Assembly: GCF_014897815.1 (NCBI RefSeq)
Contig: NZ_JABUZG010000081.1
Location: 1-64,000 of the forward strand
Direction: 5' to 3'
DNA length: 64,000 bases
Origin: Psychrobacter sp. PG1
GTDB taxonomy: Bacteria; Pseudomonadota; Gammaproteobacteria; Pseudomonadales; Moraxellaceae
Part shown: in pieces, positions 1 to 8,310 of the stretch
Layout: each line of letters begins with the position of its first letter
Position numbering within the stretch: the stretch's first letter is position 1
The notes under the pieces: model-generated
Told to the model about the DNA's origin: nothing
Seen by the model: the letters and a program-made list of their open reading frames with translations, nothing else
Databases searched by the model: none
Position numbers and translations under genes: made by a program

Positions 1-830
1 ATGTCTGATGTCAGCATACTTTTTAGAACACCACCAAATACTTTATGTTGTAGCAATAGCTTTTCAACTTCGCTACTGTACTCTATAAAGGTCACTTGTT
101 CATGCAGCTCATAGCGAGCAACCAAATCATGTACTTCTCTTTGGTAACGCTTGCGCCCACTACCAACTAAGGTAAGAGTGGGATTGATGCCTTTTTGCTT
201 TAACTGATTCAGTGCTTCAATTAAAGTAACGTGATCCTTACTTTTAGCATATCTTCCCACCATAATCAGATCATGCGACCTTTCATTAACAGGTGCAAGA
301 TTCACACCGCCAAATCGAGTGGTATCAATACCATTTGGGATGGCTTGAATGGGTGCGTGAAGACCCTGCTCAGATAAGACTTGGGCTACGCCTTCAGAGA
401 CAGCCACAATTCTAGCAGTTGATTTACTTAGTTTACGCGTTTGGTATATCTTCCAAGGTGTATAGCGCTCTTTAGAGTTGTGTTCCACTTGTACCAAGCA
501 AGGTACTTGTGCCAATAGCCCTGCCCGTCTTCCCAGTAAATGCTCAGGAAACCCATGCGCAACCAATATATCAGGTCGCCATTGCACACATAGTTTTTTT
601 AATTCGTGAAGGGTCGCAAGATGGTTAGTACTTGTGACAAGCTTGTAATCGATATCTTTACCTTCAAGTTCAGCAAGCTTTTCTGGTACGGTCGTTTTTT
701 TGCGACGCAGTACTAACAGGTTTTCAGTCGATTCTATTTGATTGTGTGCCTCAACCAAATCAATAGCAACTTTCGTGGCTCCTGAAAAGCCACCAGTGAC
801 AAAATGTAAGACTCTCAACGGCTTCTCCAT
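1..830 (-). CDS. Family-4 glycosyltransferase, 3' end cut by window edge
   Basis: Reading the minus strand from the ATG at 828-830 gives an open frame that runs off the window. The N-terminus (MEKPLRVLHFVTGGFSGATK) is the glycine-rich donor-loop start of a GT-B glycosyltransferase. Further on are VAVSEGV, PNGIDTTRFGG and VGRYAKSKDHVTLIEAL, the pattern of the GT4 C-terminal nucleotide-sugar domain. The family transfers sugars from NDP-sugars to glycan or lipid acceptors at the cytoplasmic membrane. Donor and acceptor cannot be told from the sequence. About 276 residues are visible and the C-terminus is missing. It probably belongs to a surface-polysaccharide locus outside the window. Confidence 0.85.
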   Translation of the reverse strand, partial: MEKPLRVLHFVTGGFSGATKVAIDLVEAHNQIESTENLLVLRRKKTTVPEKLAELEGKDIDYKLVTSTNHLATLHELKKLCVQWRPDILVAHGFPEHLLGRRAGLLAQVPCLVQVEHNSKERYTPWKIYQTRKLSKSTARIVAVSEGVAQVLSEQGLHAPIQAIPNGIDTTRFGGVNLAPVNERSHDLIMVGRYAKSKDHVTLIEALNQLKQKGINPTLTLVGSGRKRYQREVHDLVARYELHEQVTFIEYSSEVEKLLLQHKVFGGVLKSMLTSD

Positions 831-1067
831 TAATCTATTCAAAGTAAAGCCAGACTTAGCTAAAAATAATGTTTTGTGACGCTCTCAATTTGAACGCACC
901 TGCTTTAAGAATCGATATGCTAAGCAGCCGTGTTTGTAGATGGACACCATAGCTAGATATAGCTTGAAACTAAGCGACGTTATGATACCGCATCCATAAA
1001 TTATGTGCGAGCGTATAGTTATAGTGTATGAACTTTACTTTAGAATACCGATTAATACCACTCAACA

Positions 1068-1102
1068 AAAAAGCTAAGACTTAAAACAGTCTTAGCTTTT
1101 TT
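1068..1102 (-). terminator. Rho-independent terminator after ilvE
   Basis: A 13-bp perfect stem (aaaaagctaagac pairing with gtcttagcttttt) around an 8-nt loop, with A and T tracts on both sides. It lies 26 bases past the ilvE stop and separates it from the glycosyltransferase gene, which reads in the same direction. Confidence 0.85.
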
Positions 1103-1127
1103 ATCTCATACAACATAATTCTAAATA

Positions 1128-2057
1128 TTAATCAATAAAACTTAACCAATCCATATATTGCTCATTGCGACCATGTACTACATCAAAGTACAAGGTTTGT
1201 AGCTGCTCAGTCAAAGGTCCACGTCCACCATTGCCGATAGTACGGTCATCATATTCACGAATAGGTGTGACTTCAGCCGCCGTACCCGTCATGAATATCT
1301 CATCCGCCAAATAAAACTCATCACGAGTGATACGGCGTTCAACGACTTTGATGCCTAGATCATCGGCAAATTGAATGATAGTACGACGCGTGATTCCGTC
1401 AAGTGCACCACCTGCTAAGTCCGGTGTATGCAATACACCATCTTTTACTAAGAATAAGTTTTCGCCTGCACCTTGGCAAACGTAACCCTGCGGATCCATC
1501 AAGATAGCTTCGTCATAGCCATTACGAGTGACTTCTTGGTTTGCCATGATGGACACTGGATAGTTGCTCGAGGCTTTTGCCTTACACATGGTCACATTGG
1601 TCATATGATGAGTAAATGAAGAGGTTTTTACACGGATGCCGTTCTTGATACCCTCTTCACCCAGATAAGCGCCCCAATGCCAAGCAGCAACCATCGCATT
1701 GATACTATTATCACGTGACGATAAACCAAGCTTTTCTGCACCGACCCAAATGAGCGGACGAATATAGGCTTCTGCCAAGTTGTTTTGCTTGACCACATCT
1801 TTGTGCGCCTGCTCCAGAGTCGCTGCATCAAACGGTACATTCATTTGAAAGATTTTTGCAGAGCCTAACAGACGCTCTGTGTGTTCTTTCAGACGAAAAA
1901 TAGCGGTGCGATTGTCAGCAGTTTGGTACGCGCGCACACCTTCAAACACAGCCATGCCATAATGCAAGCTATGCGTCAGCACATGGACTTTGGCATCTGG
2001 CTGCTCAATCATTGTGCCATTCATCCAAAGCTTACCATCTTGTGTTGCCATATTCAT
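1128..2057 (-). CDS. ilvE: Branched-chain amino-acid aminotransferase
   Basis: A 309-residue fold-type IV PLP aminotransferase of usual IlvE length, making leucine, isoleucine and valine from their 2-oxoacids with glutamate as donor. Visible family features are the N-terminal MNGTMIEQPDAKVHVLTHSL, the YGMAVFEGVRAY segment, the lysine region MCKAKASSNYPVSIMANQE that carries the PLP Schiff-base lysine, EAILMDPQGYVCQGAGENLF, and EIFMTGTAAEVTPI near the C-terminus. The start is supported by AAGGA seven bases upstream of the ATG. A strong terminator follows. It sits alone, apart from leuA in this window. Identification is by family pattern and is firm. Confidence 0.96.
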   Translation of the reverse strand: MNMATQDGKLWMNGTMIEQPDAKVHVLTHSLHYGMAVFEGVRAYQTADNRTAIFRLKEHTERLLGSAKIFQMNVPFDAATLEQAHKDVVKQNNLAEAYIRPLIWVGAEKLGLSSRDNSINAMVAAWHWGAYLGEEGIKNGIRVKTSSFTHHMTNVTMCKAKASSNYPVSIMANQEVTRNGYDEAILMDPQGYVCQGAGENLFLVKDGVLHTPDLAGGALDGITRRTIIQFADDLGIKVVERRITRDEFYLADEIFMTGTAAEVTPIREYDDRTIGNGGRGPLTEQLQTLYFDVVHGRNEQYMDWLSFID

Positions 2058-2340
2058 TTTATAATCCTTATGTTAGCACTAACGGCTATTTTTTTAGGTA
2101 TAGTCGACGCACGTATAAATGCTTCGACTAGAGGTTTTGTTTAATCATATTTATCAACATCATATGATAACACCGCAGCGTCAAATTTTATTGCTAAAAT
2201 ATAGTATTATCCTTACTAAGAAACAACCAACAACTGACAGCTTTATCGTAATGTGTCGCCGATTATATCACTGGCGGTGCTAGCAAATGAAATCTTTTAT
2301 TTTGAGTATCACAGGCTATTATTTATAAGCAAAAACCTTC

Positions 2341-5229
2341 TTAAGAATGAGGCGAATCGTCATCTGCCAAATTAACACCCATCAAATGTTGCCATTGCGC
2401 TTGTACTAATGCTCGTGTTTCTTTCCACAGTGACTCATCCACCAATAGCGATTGCTCTGATAGTGCCAATTGATGAGTAGCAGCACGAATTCTGAGGTAA
2501 GCATCCGTTAAATCTTGGCAAACTTGCTCCTCCCAAATACCCAGTGATGCCACTTCTTCAAAAATACGAACGTTGTCGCTCCATTTGGTCAGGCTCGGAT
2601 GCTCATGCGAATAAGCCAATACTGCAAATTGCGCTAAGAATTCAATGTCAATGATCCCACCTGCATCTTGTTTAAGATGAAACTTACCTGCTTGTTGTTG
2701 CCATTGACTGGTGCCCAGATGTTTTTGCATCTTAATACGCATACTGGTGACTTCTGTACGCACCTGCTCTATCGTGCGCGGTAATGATAATACGTCTCGG
2801 CGAATATCACAAAAGCGTGCCGTCACTCGTTTATCACCGCAAATCGCTCGCGCCCGTACCAAGGCTTGATGCTCCCACGACCATGCCTTTTCTAGCTGAT
2901 AGGTTTCAAAAGCATGACAAGACACCACCATCATGCCAGCATTACCTGAAGGGCGCAAACGCATATCAATCTCATAAGCGCGGCCATCTCGAGTTTGGGT
3001 ATTGAGATAGTTCATCAGCTTTTGTACCAAACGGGCAGCAAACTTCATACCGCTGACTGATTTTTCACCCGTGGTCATGCCCTGCTCTTTTATCTTGTGT
3101 AAAAACACCAGATCCAAATCTGAAGAATACGACAACTCCAGTCCGCCAAGCTTGCCATAACCAATAATGGCAAAACCGCAGTCTGCCTCGGTCACTGGAT
3201 CGCCATCTTGACCAATAGGATAGCCGTAGCGTTTGACAATTTCTGCAAAAGCCCGTTCTAATGCGGCTTCTAGTACTACCGCTGCGATATAAGTGAGAGA
3301 ATCCGACACCTTCATAATCGGACGCTCAGCCAATACATCACTGGCGGCGACCGCCAACACTTGGTTCTTCTTAAATAGTCTTAATACGCTGAGCAGCTCT
3401 TCTTCGTCATTAGGCTCTACGCGCAATAGTTGTTGACGCAAAATATCACGCAACTCTGGCTTGTCCGGCAAGTGGCGATAGCGCTGCTGTAAAAAAGTAT
3501 CTAAAAGCACAGGATAATGTGCCAACTCTTTGGCAATCCAAGGACTCGCCGACAGCATGGGTATCAGCTCAATCGTTGCATTGGGATTTTCTGCAATCAT
3601 CACCAAATAGATAGAACGACGACAAATCGCTTCGAGCAATGTAATGAGACGCGGCAAAGCGGTATTGGCCAATTGCTGCTGCTCTTGATGAGCGAGTAAC
3701 GCATGGATAATCACAGGATAAGCGTCATCCAACCGCTCGCGAGCCTCATCGCTTAAGTTAGCGACCATCTTTGACTGCCAAAAATCTTGTAATAGCACTC
3801 GGTTTTCTGCCGTTAACACATCATTCAATCGTGCAATCTGTTCATCAAGATGTTCGGGCTCAAGATCTGTGTCTTCATGATCCGGTACCTGACGTTCGGT
3901 CACCATACGCTCAAAGGGAACATTGACATTGTCTCGGTGGTGGTTAAGGGTATCTAACAGTGCGTTCCAATCGTCAAACCCAAGGGTAACTGCCAAGTTA
4001 TACTGCCACTGCGGATCATGTGGCAAACGCTGAGTCTGTTGATCATTGATCGCTTGAATGGCGTGTTCAAGCCGACGTAAAAAACGATACGCGGCTTGGA
4101 GCTCCTGATAAGTAGTCCTCTCTAAATACTCAAGCTTATGTAATACCTGCATTGCTTGTAAACAAGATTTCACCTGTAATTGAGGATGCCTGCCACCATA
4201 AATCAACTGAAAGGCCTGCACAATAAACTCAATGTCTCTGATACCACCAGCACCCAGCTTGATGTTATCCAAATCCTCCCGCTGAGCGACTTGGTTTTGG
4301 ATAAGGGATTTCATCTCCCTGAGCGCTGAAAAAGCACTATAATCCACATAATAACGGAAAACAAAGGGCTTGATGAGCGCTTGTATCTCATCATAAAACG
4401 GCTGTTCTATCTGCCCGACTACTCGCGCTTTTAACCATGCAAAACGCTCCCATGCACGTCCATGTTGAGAGAAGTACTTCTGTAATGCAGATAGATGAAT
4501 GGCCAAATCACTACCGTCACCCCAAGGGCGCAGACGCATATCGACCCGAAAAACAAAGCCATCAGCCGTCTTTTGATCCAGTAATTTAATAATACCTTGA
4601 CCAAGCCTTGTCATAAACCGCTTATTATCTATGCTGCGCGTGCCTTTTGATTTATCACCGCTGGTTACACCGCGAGCCTTATGAACAAAGATAAGGTCTA
4701 TATCACTCGATAGGTTCAGCTCATGAGCGCCAAGCTTGCCCATCGCCATAATCGCCATATCATCAATTTGCACGTTACCTTTAGCATTGACAAACGTTGG
4801 TTCGCCGTACTGTTTAATCAAATGCTGGTAGGTATAATCTTTGGCAAATGAGATACAACCATCTGCAAACTCAGACAGCTCGTCGGTCAATTGCTCAAGT
4901 GCTATCAGTTGTAAGGCATCTTGCCAAATCCAGCGCATCATCAGCAGTGTACGTAGATGACGCAGGCCACTCATCACCTTCACTTCATCAGCAAGTTGGT
5001 AATTATCATCTAACGTATAATCTTGAATCAAATCATCGATTTGCTGCCGAGTTAAGGTTCGATCTAACGGGTAGCTACGTAAAAACGTTTGGCATGAAAC
5101 CGTTCGACTCTCCCAAATTTGATAAGCGAACTCGCTTGCCGTCTGCAATATTTGCAGCTGTTCGGTTGTATACTGACAATCTGTACCATGGGTCGCACGT
5201 GAAGGCATAGCGGGTGACATAGGGAACAT
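2341..5229 (-). CDS. glnE: Bifunctional glutamine-synthetase adenylyltransferase/adenylyl-removing enzyme
   Basis: Adds AMP to, and removes it from, glutamine synthetase in response to PII signalling. It is a tandem of two nucleotidyltransferase domains with their GxG...DxD motifs: MGKLGAHELNLSSDIDLIF (about residues 167-185 of the longest frame) and YGKLGGLELSYSSDLDLVF in the second half. Each is followed by the family's RLRPWGDGSD / RLRPSGNAGM and GAGGIRDIEFIVQ / DAGGIIDIEFLAQ segments. The frame extends to an ATG at 5241 (966 residues), but AAGGAG lies just before the next ATGs, so I place the start at 5229; 5220 is also possible. Divergent from tusD. Confidence 0.95.
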   Translation of the reverse strand: MFPMSPAMPSRATHGTDCQYTTEQLQILQTASEFAYQIWESRTVSCQTFLRSYPLDRTLTRQQIDDLIQDYTLDDNYQLADEVKVMSGLRHLRTLLMMRWIWQDALQLIALEQLTDELSEFADGCISFAKDYTYQHLIKQYGEPTFVNAKGNVQIDDMAIMAMGKLGAHELNLSSDIDLIFVHKARGVTSGDKSKGTRSIDNKRFMTRLGQGIIKLLDQKTADGFVFRVDMRLRPWGDGSDLAIHLSALQKYFSQHGRAWERFAWLKARVVGQIEQPFYDEIQALIKPFVFRYYVDYSAFSALREMKSLIQNQVAQREDLDNIKLGAGGIRDIEFIVQAFQLIYGGRHPQLQVKSCLQAMQVLHKLEYLERTTYQELQAAYRFLRRLEHAIQAINDQQTQRLPHDPQWQYNLAVTLGFDDWNALLDTLNHHRDNVNVPFERMVTERQVPDHEDTDLEPEHLDEQIARLNDVLTAENRVLLQDFWQSKMVANLSDEARERLDDAYPVIIHALLAHQEQQQLANTALPRLITLLEAICRRSIYLVMIAENPNATIELIPMLSASPWIAKELAHYPVLLDTFLQQRYRHLPDKPELRDILRQQLLRVEPNDEEELLSVLRLFKKNQVLAVAASDVLAERPIMKVSDSLTYIAAVVLEAALERAFAEIVKRYGYPIGQDGDPVTEADCGFAIIGYGKLGGLELSYSSDLDLVFLHKIKEQGMTTGEKSVSGMKFAARLVQKLMNYLNTQTRDGRAYEIDMRLRPSGNAGMMVVSCHAFETYQLEKAWSWEHQALVRARAICGDKRVTARFCDIRRDVLSLPRTIEQVRTEVTSMRIKMQKHLGTSQWQQQAGKFHLKQDAGGIIDIEFLAQFAVLAYSHEHPSLTKWSDNVRIFEEVASLGIWEEQVCQDLTDAYLRIRAATHQLALSEQSLLVDESLWKETRALVQAQWQHLMGVNLADDDSPHS

Positions 5230-5436
5230 AACTCCTTGCATAGAGTGATAAGACTACGTGAACTTAGCGCATAAGTTTATCGTTTTTTCTTACGAAGCAG
5301 TCACAGCATCAACTAACGATACGCAATATGTCAGTATTTAATATAAAACTACGTTTAATGACAGTGACCCTATTTGCTTTTGAGCGCTTTATGGTAGCAT
5401 AAACAACTTTAGCGCAGATGATTGAAAAGAGCTCTT

Positions 5437-5853
5437 ATGACAACCATGACCCCATTGCTTCTGATTACTGCTGATCCTAGCCACCCACTTGCCCATTTAG
5501 CGCTACGCTATGCACGCGCTTATCTCAAAAATGCCGCCAATAATAAAGATACCAATGATAATATCACCTTAAACGTGTTTTTTTATGGCGATGCGGCGCA
5601 TACAGCCAACGGTTTACGCTGGCAGTCGGCAGATCAAATTAATTTGACCAAAGAGTGGCAAACGCTCGCTGAGCAGTTCCGGTTAGCGCTGCCTGTCTGT
5701 GTCAGTACTGCACTCAGTCGCGGCATTAGCGACACGGATAACAGCAAACGCCATCAACTTAATGGTGACAACCTTGCTACTGGCTTTTCACTGGTCGGAC
5801 TGAGTGAGCTGGCGATGATGATGCAAGGCGACTGTCGTTTGATGCAATTTTGA
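5437..5853 (+). CDS. tusD: Sulfurtransferase complex subunit TusD (DsrE family)
   Basis: A DsrE-fold subunit of the TusBCD heterohexamer, which relays persulfide sulfur from TusA to TusE for 2-thiouridine synthesis in tRNA. LLLITADPSHPLAHLALRYARAYL matches the DsrE N-terminal strand and helix. The conserved cysteine lies in LPVCVSTALSRGI (about residue 88), followed by a long insert and a closing GLSELAMMMQGDCRLMQF. The frame is open upstream to a TTG at 5422, but the ATG at 5437 has a purine-rich site just before it and gives the usual length. First gene of a four-gene sulfur-relay run and divergent from glnE. Confidence 0.9.
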   Translation: MTTMTPLLLITADPSHPLAHLALRYARAYLKNAANNKDTNDNITLNVFFYGDAAHTANGLRWQSADQINLTKEWQTLAEQFRLALPVCVSTALSRGISDTDNSKRHQLNGDNLATGFSLVGLSELAMMMQGDCRLMQF

Positions 5854-5924
5854 CGACTTGCCGTGCAGACAGATTACATCTTATGATAATAACTGTCAGC
5901 GACCAATTAGATTAGGAATTAACC

Positions 5925-6248
5925 ATGAAATTATTAATTCAGCTGCTCACGCCGACTGAAATGGCGAGTTATGAAGGCTGTGCGCTTGCATTAACGCTAG
6001 CGACCTTTGGTCATGAAGTACAGCTGTATTTGGATGCGCCTGTTTTTGGCTTGTTGATGCAGCCTGCGTCGCGTTTGCATGGTATGATTCAGTCGCTTGA
6101 GCTATATGACATGCCAGCCGCTTGGCTACCTGACGATGTCTTTAGCGGGTGGGTCACAGGTATGCTGCCTATTGATTTGGCTTCACAATTGACATTGATA
6201 CCTGAAGTGGTGAACGCTTCAGACTTTGAGCAAATACTACGCTTTTAG
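5925..6248 (+). CDS. tusC: Sulfurtransferase complex subunit TusC (DsrF family)
   Basis: A 107-residue DsrE/F-fold subunit, short for TusC (about 120 in E. coli). It starts MKLLIQLLTPTEMASYEGCALALTL, has GHEVQLYLDAPVFGLL in the middle, and ends in the typical 'f' subunit tail SDFEQILRF. TusC is a structural partner in the TusBCD hexamer. The start follows AGGAATTAACC. It sits 71 bases after tusD. The 114-base gap to tusB holds an inverted-repeat element. Assignment rests on order (D-C-B-E) as well as sequence. Confidence 0.85.
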   Translation: MKLLIQLLTPTEMASYEGCALALTLATFGHEVQLYLDAPVFGLLMQPASRLHGMIQSLELYDMPAAWLPDDVFSGWVTGMLPIDLASQLTLIPEVVNASDFEQILRF

Positions 6249-6280
6249 CCTCGCAATTTTATTTGTAATACTTTAAATAC

Positions 6281-6331
6281 TAGGGCGTGTCCTCATTTTA
6301 AAAATAGAGATGAAAATGAGGACACGCCTTA
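6281..6331. repeat. Short inverted-repeat (MITE-like) element between tusC and tusB
   Basis: Left arm agggcgtgtcctcatttt (6282-6299) and right arm aaaatgaggacacgcctt (6313-6330) are inverted copies with one mismatch, separated by 13 bases. The left-arm sequence agggcgtgtcctcattt recurs exactly at 11912-11928. This looks like a pair of transposon ends with almost nothing between them. It may form a stable RNA hairpin inside the tus transcript. Confidence 0.7.
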
Positions 6332-6362
6332 TCCTAAATCTAGCAAAAAATCGGACACTGTT

Positions 6363-6737
6363 ATGGCAACTTTATATCAAATACACAGCACAATGGATAC
6401 GCTCAGGCGCAGTGTCGATGAGATGTCACGGACATGGCGCACTGGTGACAGCATTCTCTTGCTCGGTAGAACCGTGGCTTTTATCAGTTGGCTTGATGCC
6501 TATTTGAGTGACAGTGAAATACAAGGCATCACTGATATCTATGCCTTAGCCGATGATGTGGCGCAGCTAAGTACCAATACCAGCGCGAAGCTCAATCTAG
6601 AAACCAAGTTGAGTGGGCTGTTAACGGATGAAGAGTGGGTCAATCTAACTCAGAGTACTAGTGTTAGTAATACCAGTACTAGTAATACCGATGCTAATAA
6701 TGCGGGGTTTGACAAAGTAGTGACCATCGCCCTATGA
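6363..6737 (+). CDS. tusB: Sulfurtransferase complex subunit TusB (DsrH family)
   Basis: A 124-residue DsrH-like protein. It begins MATLYQIHSTMDTLRRSV and has GDSILLLGRTVAFISWLDAYL and GITDIYALADDVAQL, the strand-helix pattern of DsrH, then VNLTQSTSVSN near the C-terminus where the acceptor-site region lies. The run of Ser-Asn-Thr residues at 107-115 is a low-complexity insert. It is the third subunit of TusBCD by position. It overlaps tusE by four bases (atga), so the two are translationally coupled. The ribosome-binding site is weak. Sequence recognition alone is modest; the operon order makes it convincing. Confidence 0.82.
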   Translation: MATLYQIHSTMDTLRRSVDEMSRTWRTGDSILLLGRTVAFISWLDAYLSDSEIQGITDIYALADDVAQLSTNTSAKLNLETKLSGLLTDEEWVNLTQSTSVSNTSTSNTDANNAGFDKVVTIAL

Positions 6738-7090
6738 ATAACGACAATACGATCAATCATGATATAACAGCGGCAAACAACGTTGAATTAGATCAAGACG
6801 GTCATTTATGTGACCATAACTTCTGGACCCCTGATATCGCTCAGCAATTGGCCAACACTCTAGAGGTGCATCTAGAAACTGAGCATTTACAAATTTTACA
6901 ACAGGTACGGGCATTTTTTACTCAGTTTAATCACGCACCAGCCACGCGCCCACTGATTAAATGGTTACAGAAAACCTTGCCAGAGCATGATATCAGCAAT
7001 CAGAAACTACAGCAGTTATTCAACACTGGCTTGGTTGCCCGCCATGTCAATCGCCTTGCTGGTCTGCCCAAACCACCCAACTGTTTGTAA
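6734..7090 (+). CDS. tusE: TusE/DsrC/DsvC family sulfur-relay protein
   Basis: 118 residues ending LAGLPKPPNCL, the DsrC/TusE C-terminal arm whose penultimate cysteine carries the persulfide. The core has LCDHNFWTPDIAQQLANTLEV, AFFTQFNHAPATRPLIKWLQK and SNQKLQQLFN, matching the family. TusE takes sulfur from TusD and hands it to MnmA, which is also encoded in this window at 38551. Only the one conserved cysteine is present in the arm, as in TusE rather than the two of respiratory DsrC. Last gene of the run; converges on trmL. Confidence 0.93.
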   Translation: MNNDNTINHDITAANNVELDQDGHLCDHNFWTPDIAQQLANTLEVHLETEHLQILQQVRAFFTQFNHAPATRPLIKWLQKTLPEHDISNQKLQQLFNTGLVARHVNRLAGLPKPPNCL

Positions 7091-7182
7091 GATATATGGC
7101 TTATATGATTGATAAGGGCTCATGAATGGCGATGAATACCTGAATGTTGGATCATCGCCTGCAATCAGTAAAAAATGCACGG

Positions 7183-7755
7183 CTATTTTGGATCATATAC
7201 CGTTAAGGTTTCATAACCGATACTACGACCTTCATCACCAGTGAAGCCTTGCTGACGCCATACCTCATACAGACATATCGCCACACTATTCGATAAGTTC
7301 AAACTGCGTGAATCAGCCAGCATAGGCAATCGCAACCAGTGATCAGCGCCGATATCTTCACGTATATCATCTGCCAAACCTGCTGTTTCAGAGCCAAATA
7401 CTAAGGCGACATTAGGTATCTGCTCAGGCATCAGAGCACGATCAGATTCGGCAGCCATCTGTTGCCCACCAAAGTCATAGTCATAAAAAGGCTTGCTCAG
7501 TTTGGTGGTCAATGCTGTGACAATATGACAATCCGCTGCCTGTAGCGCCAGTTTTGCTGTCGCCCAATCATCATGTACTTGTAGGTGCGCGTATTCATGA
7601 TAATCCAAACCTGCACGCCGCAGCTTTTTATCATCAAGCTCAAACCCTAATGGCCTTACCAAATGTAGCTGCGCGCCCGTGTTGGCACATAAGCGGATAA
7701 TATTGCCCGTGTTACTAGGCATTTTTGGCGCTACCAACACAATATGAGTGGTCAT
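7183..7755 (-). CDS. trmL: tRNA (cytidine/uridine(34)-2'-O)-methyltransferase
   Basis: A 190-residue SPOUT-class methyltransferase with the deep trefoil-knot motifs: HIVLVAPKMPSNTGNIIRLCANTG at the N-terminus, VALVFGSETAGLADDI and LRLPMLADSRSLNLSNSVAICLYE at the SAM-binding knot. TrmL methylates the ribose of the wobble nucleotide in tRNA-Leu species. The AAGGAG five bases before the ATG fixes the start. It is convergent with the tus genes. The length is slightly above the E. coli protein because of a C-terminal tail (GDEGRSIGYETLTVYDPK). Confidence 0.93.
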   Translation of the reverse strand: MTTHIVLVAPKMPSNTGNIIRLCANTGAQLHLVRPLGFELDDKKLRRAGLDYHEYAHLQVHDDWATAKLALQAADCHIVTALTTKLSKPFYDYDFGGQQMAAESDRALMPEQIPNVALVFGSETAGLADDIREDIGADHWLRLPMLADSRSLNLSNSVAICLYEVWRQQGFTGDEGRSIGYETLTVYDPK

Positions 7756-8057
7756 ATCGACTCCTTAAGTCGTCAAATCTGCATATTATCGTCGATCCGA
7801 GATAACGTAGACAGACTCTACTAAAATGATGGTTATTTGAATTTCTGAGCAAAAGGTAATTAAAAGTTACAGTTTACTGCCAATAATTACATTTTGATAC
7901 TTTGCACAGTTTTTAACTTTCACTATGATGTCTCTAACGGATATCGAGATAGTATTTATCAATTATTATCTTATCCAATAACCCCTCAGTGAGGCTCAAG
8001 CCTAATGCTTAGCATCACTGTTATTATTTATAACGACCCATTTTTGAGGATTCTATT
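7756..8057. other. Intergenic region before the entericidin-like gene
   Basis: This AT-rich stretch lies between the divergent trmL and the small lipoprotein gene. I see no coding frame. A TATGAT hexamer near 7925 could be a -10 element, but the -35 match is poor. GAGGA at 8046-8050 is the ribosome-binding site of the next gene. Confidence 0.5.
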
Positions 8058-8198
8058 ATGAAAAAATTAATCATCGCATCTTTAACTGCTATGTTTGTTC
8101 TAACTGGTTGCAACACTTTTAAAGGTTTGGGCCAAGACGTATCAAGCGCTGGCGAAGCTGTTACTGGCGGCGCACAAGACGTACAAAATAAAATCTAA
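8058..8198 (+). CDS. Entericidin A/B-like small lipoprotein
   Basis: This 46-codon gene has a good ribosome-binding site (GAGGA, seven bases before ATG) and its own terminator. The product starts MKKLIIASLTAMFVLTGC, a lipoprotein signal peptide with an LTGC lipobox (acylated Cys18). The mature part is about 29 residues (NTFKGLGQDVSSAGEAVTGG followed by AQDVQNKI), the glycine/alanine-rich amphipathic helix of entericidins. Entericidins are small envelope lipoproteins tied to stationary-phase lysis and to toxin-antidote behaviour in E. coli. Only one copy is seen here, so the pairing logic does not obviously apply. Confidence 0.9.
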   Translation: MKKLIIASLTAMFVLTGCNTFKGLGQDVSSAGEAVTGGAQDVQNKI

Positions 8199-8221
8199 GT
8201 ATTGATTTTTTTGCGTATTTG

Positions 8222-8254
8222 AAAGGCTTATCATTTATGTGATAAGCCTTTTTT
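8222..8254. terminator. Terminator after the entericidin-like gene, possibly bidirectional
   Basis: A 12-bp stem (aaaggcttatca pairing with tgataagccttt) with a 6-nt loop, followed by TTT on the plus strand. hemW converges from the other side. Confidence 0.85.
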
Positions 8255-8310
8255 ATGACTTTATTTTTCGATAGTAAAGACTGACATTAAAGAACAGTAA
8301 ATATCTCTAA

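Noticed and set aside
8058..8198. Entericidin toxin-antidote pair
   Set aside because: Only one small lipoprotein gene is present; no second copy lies nearby.
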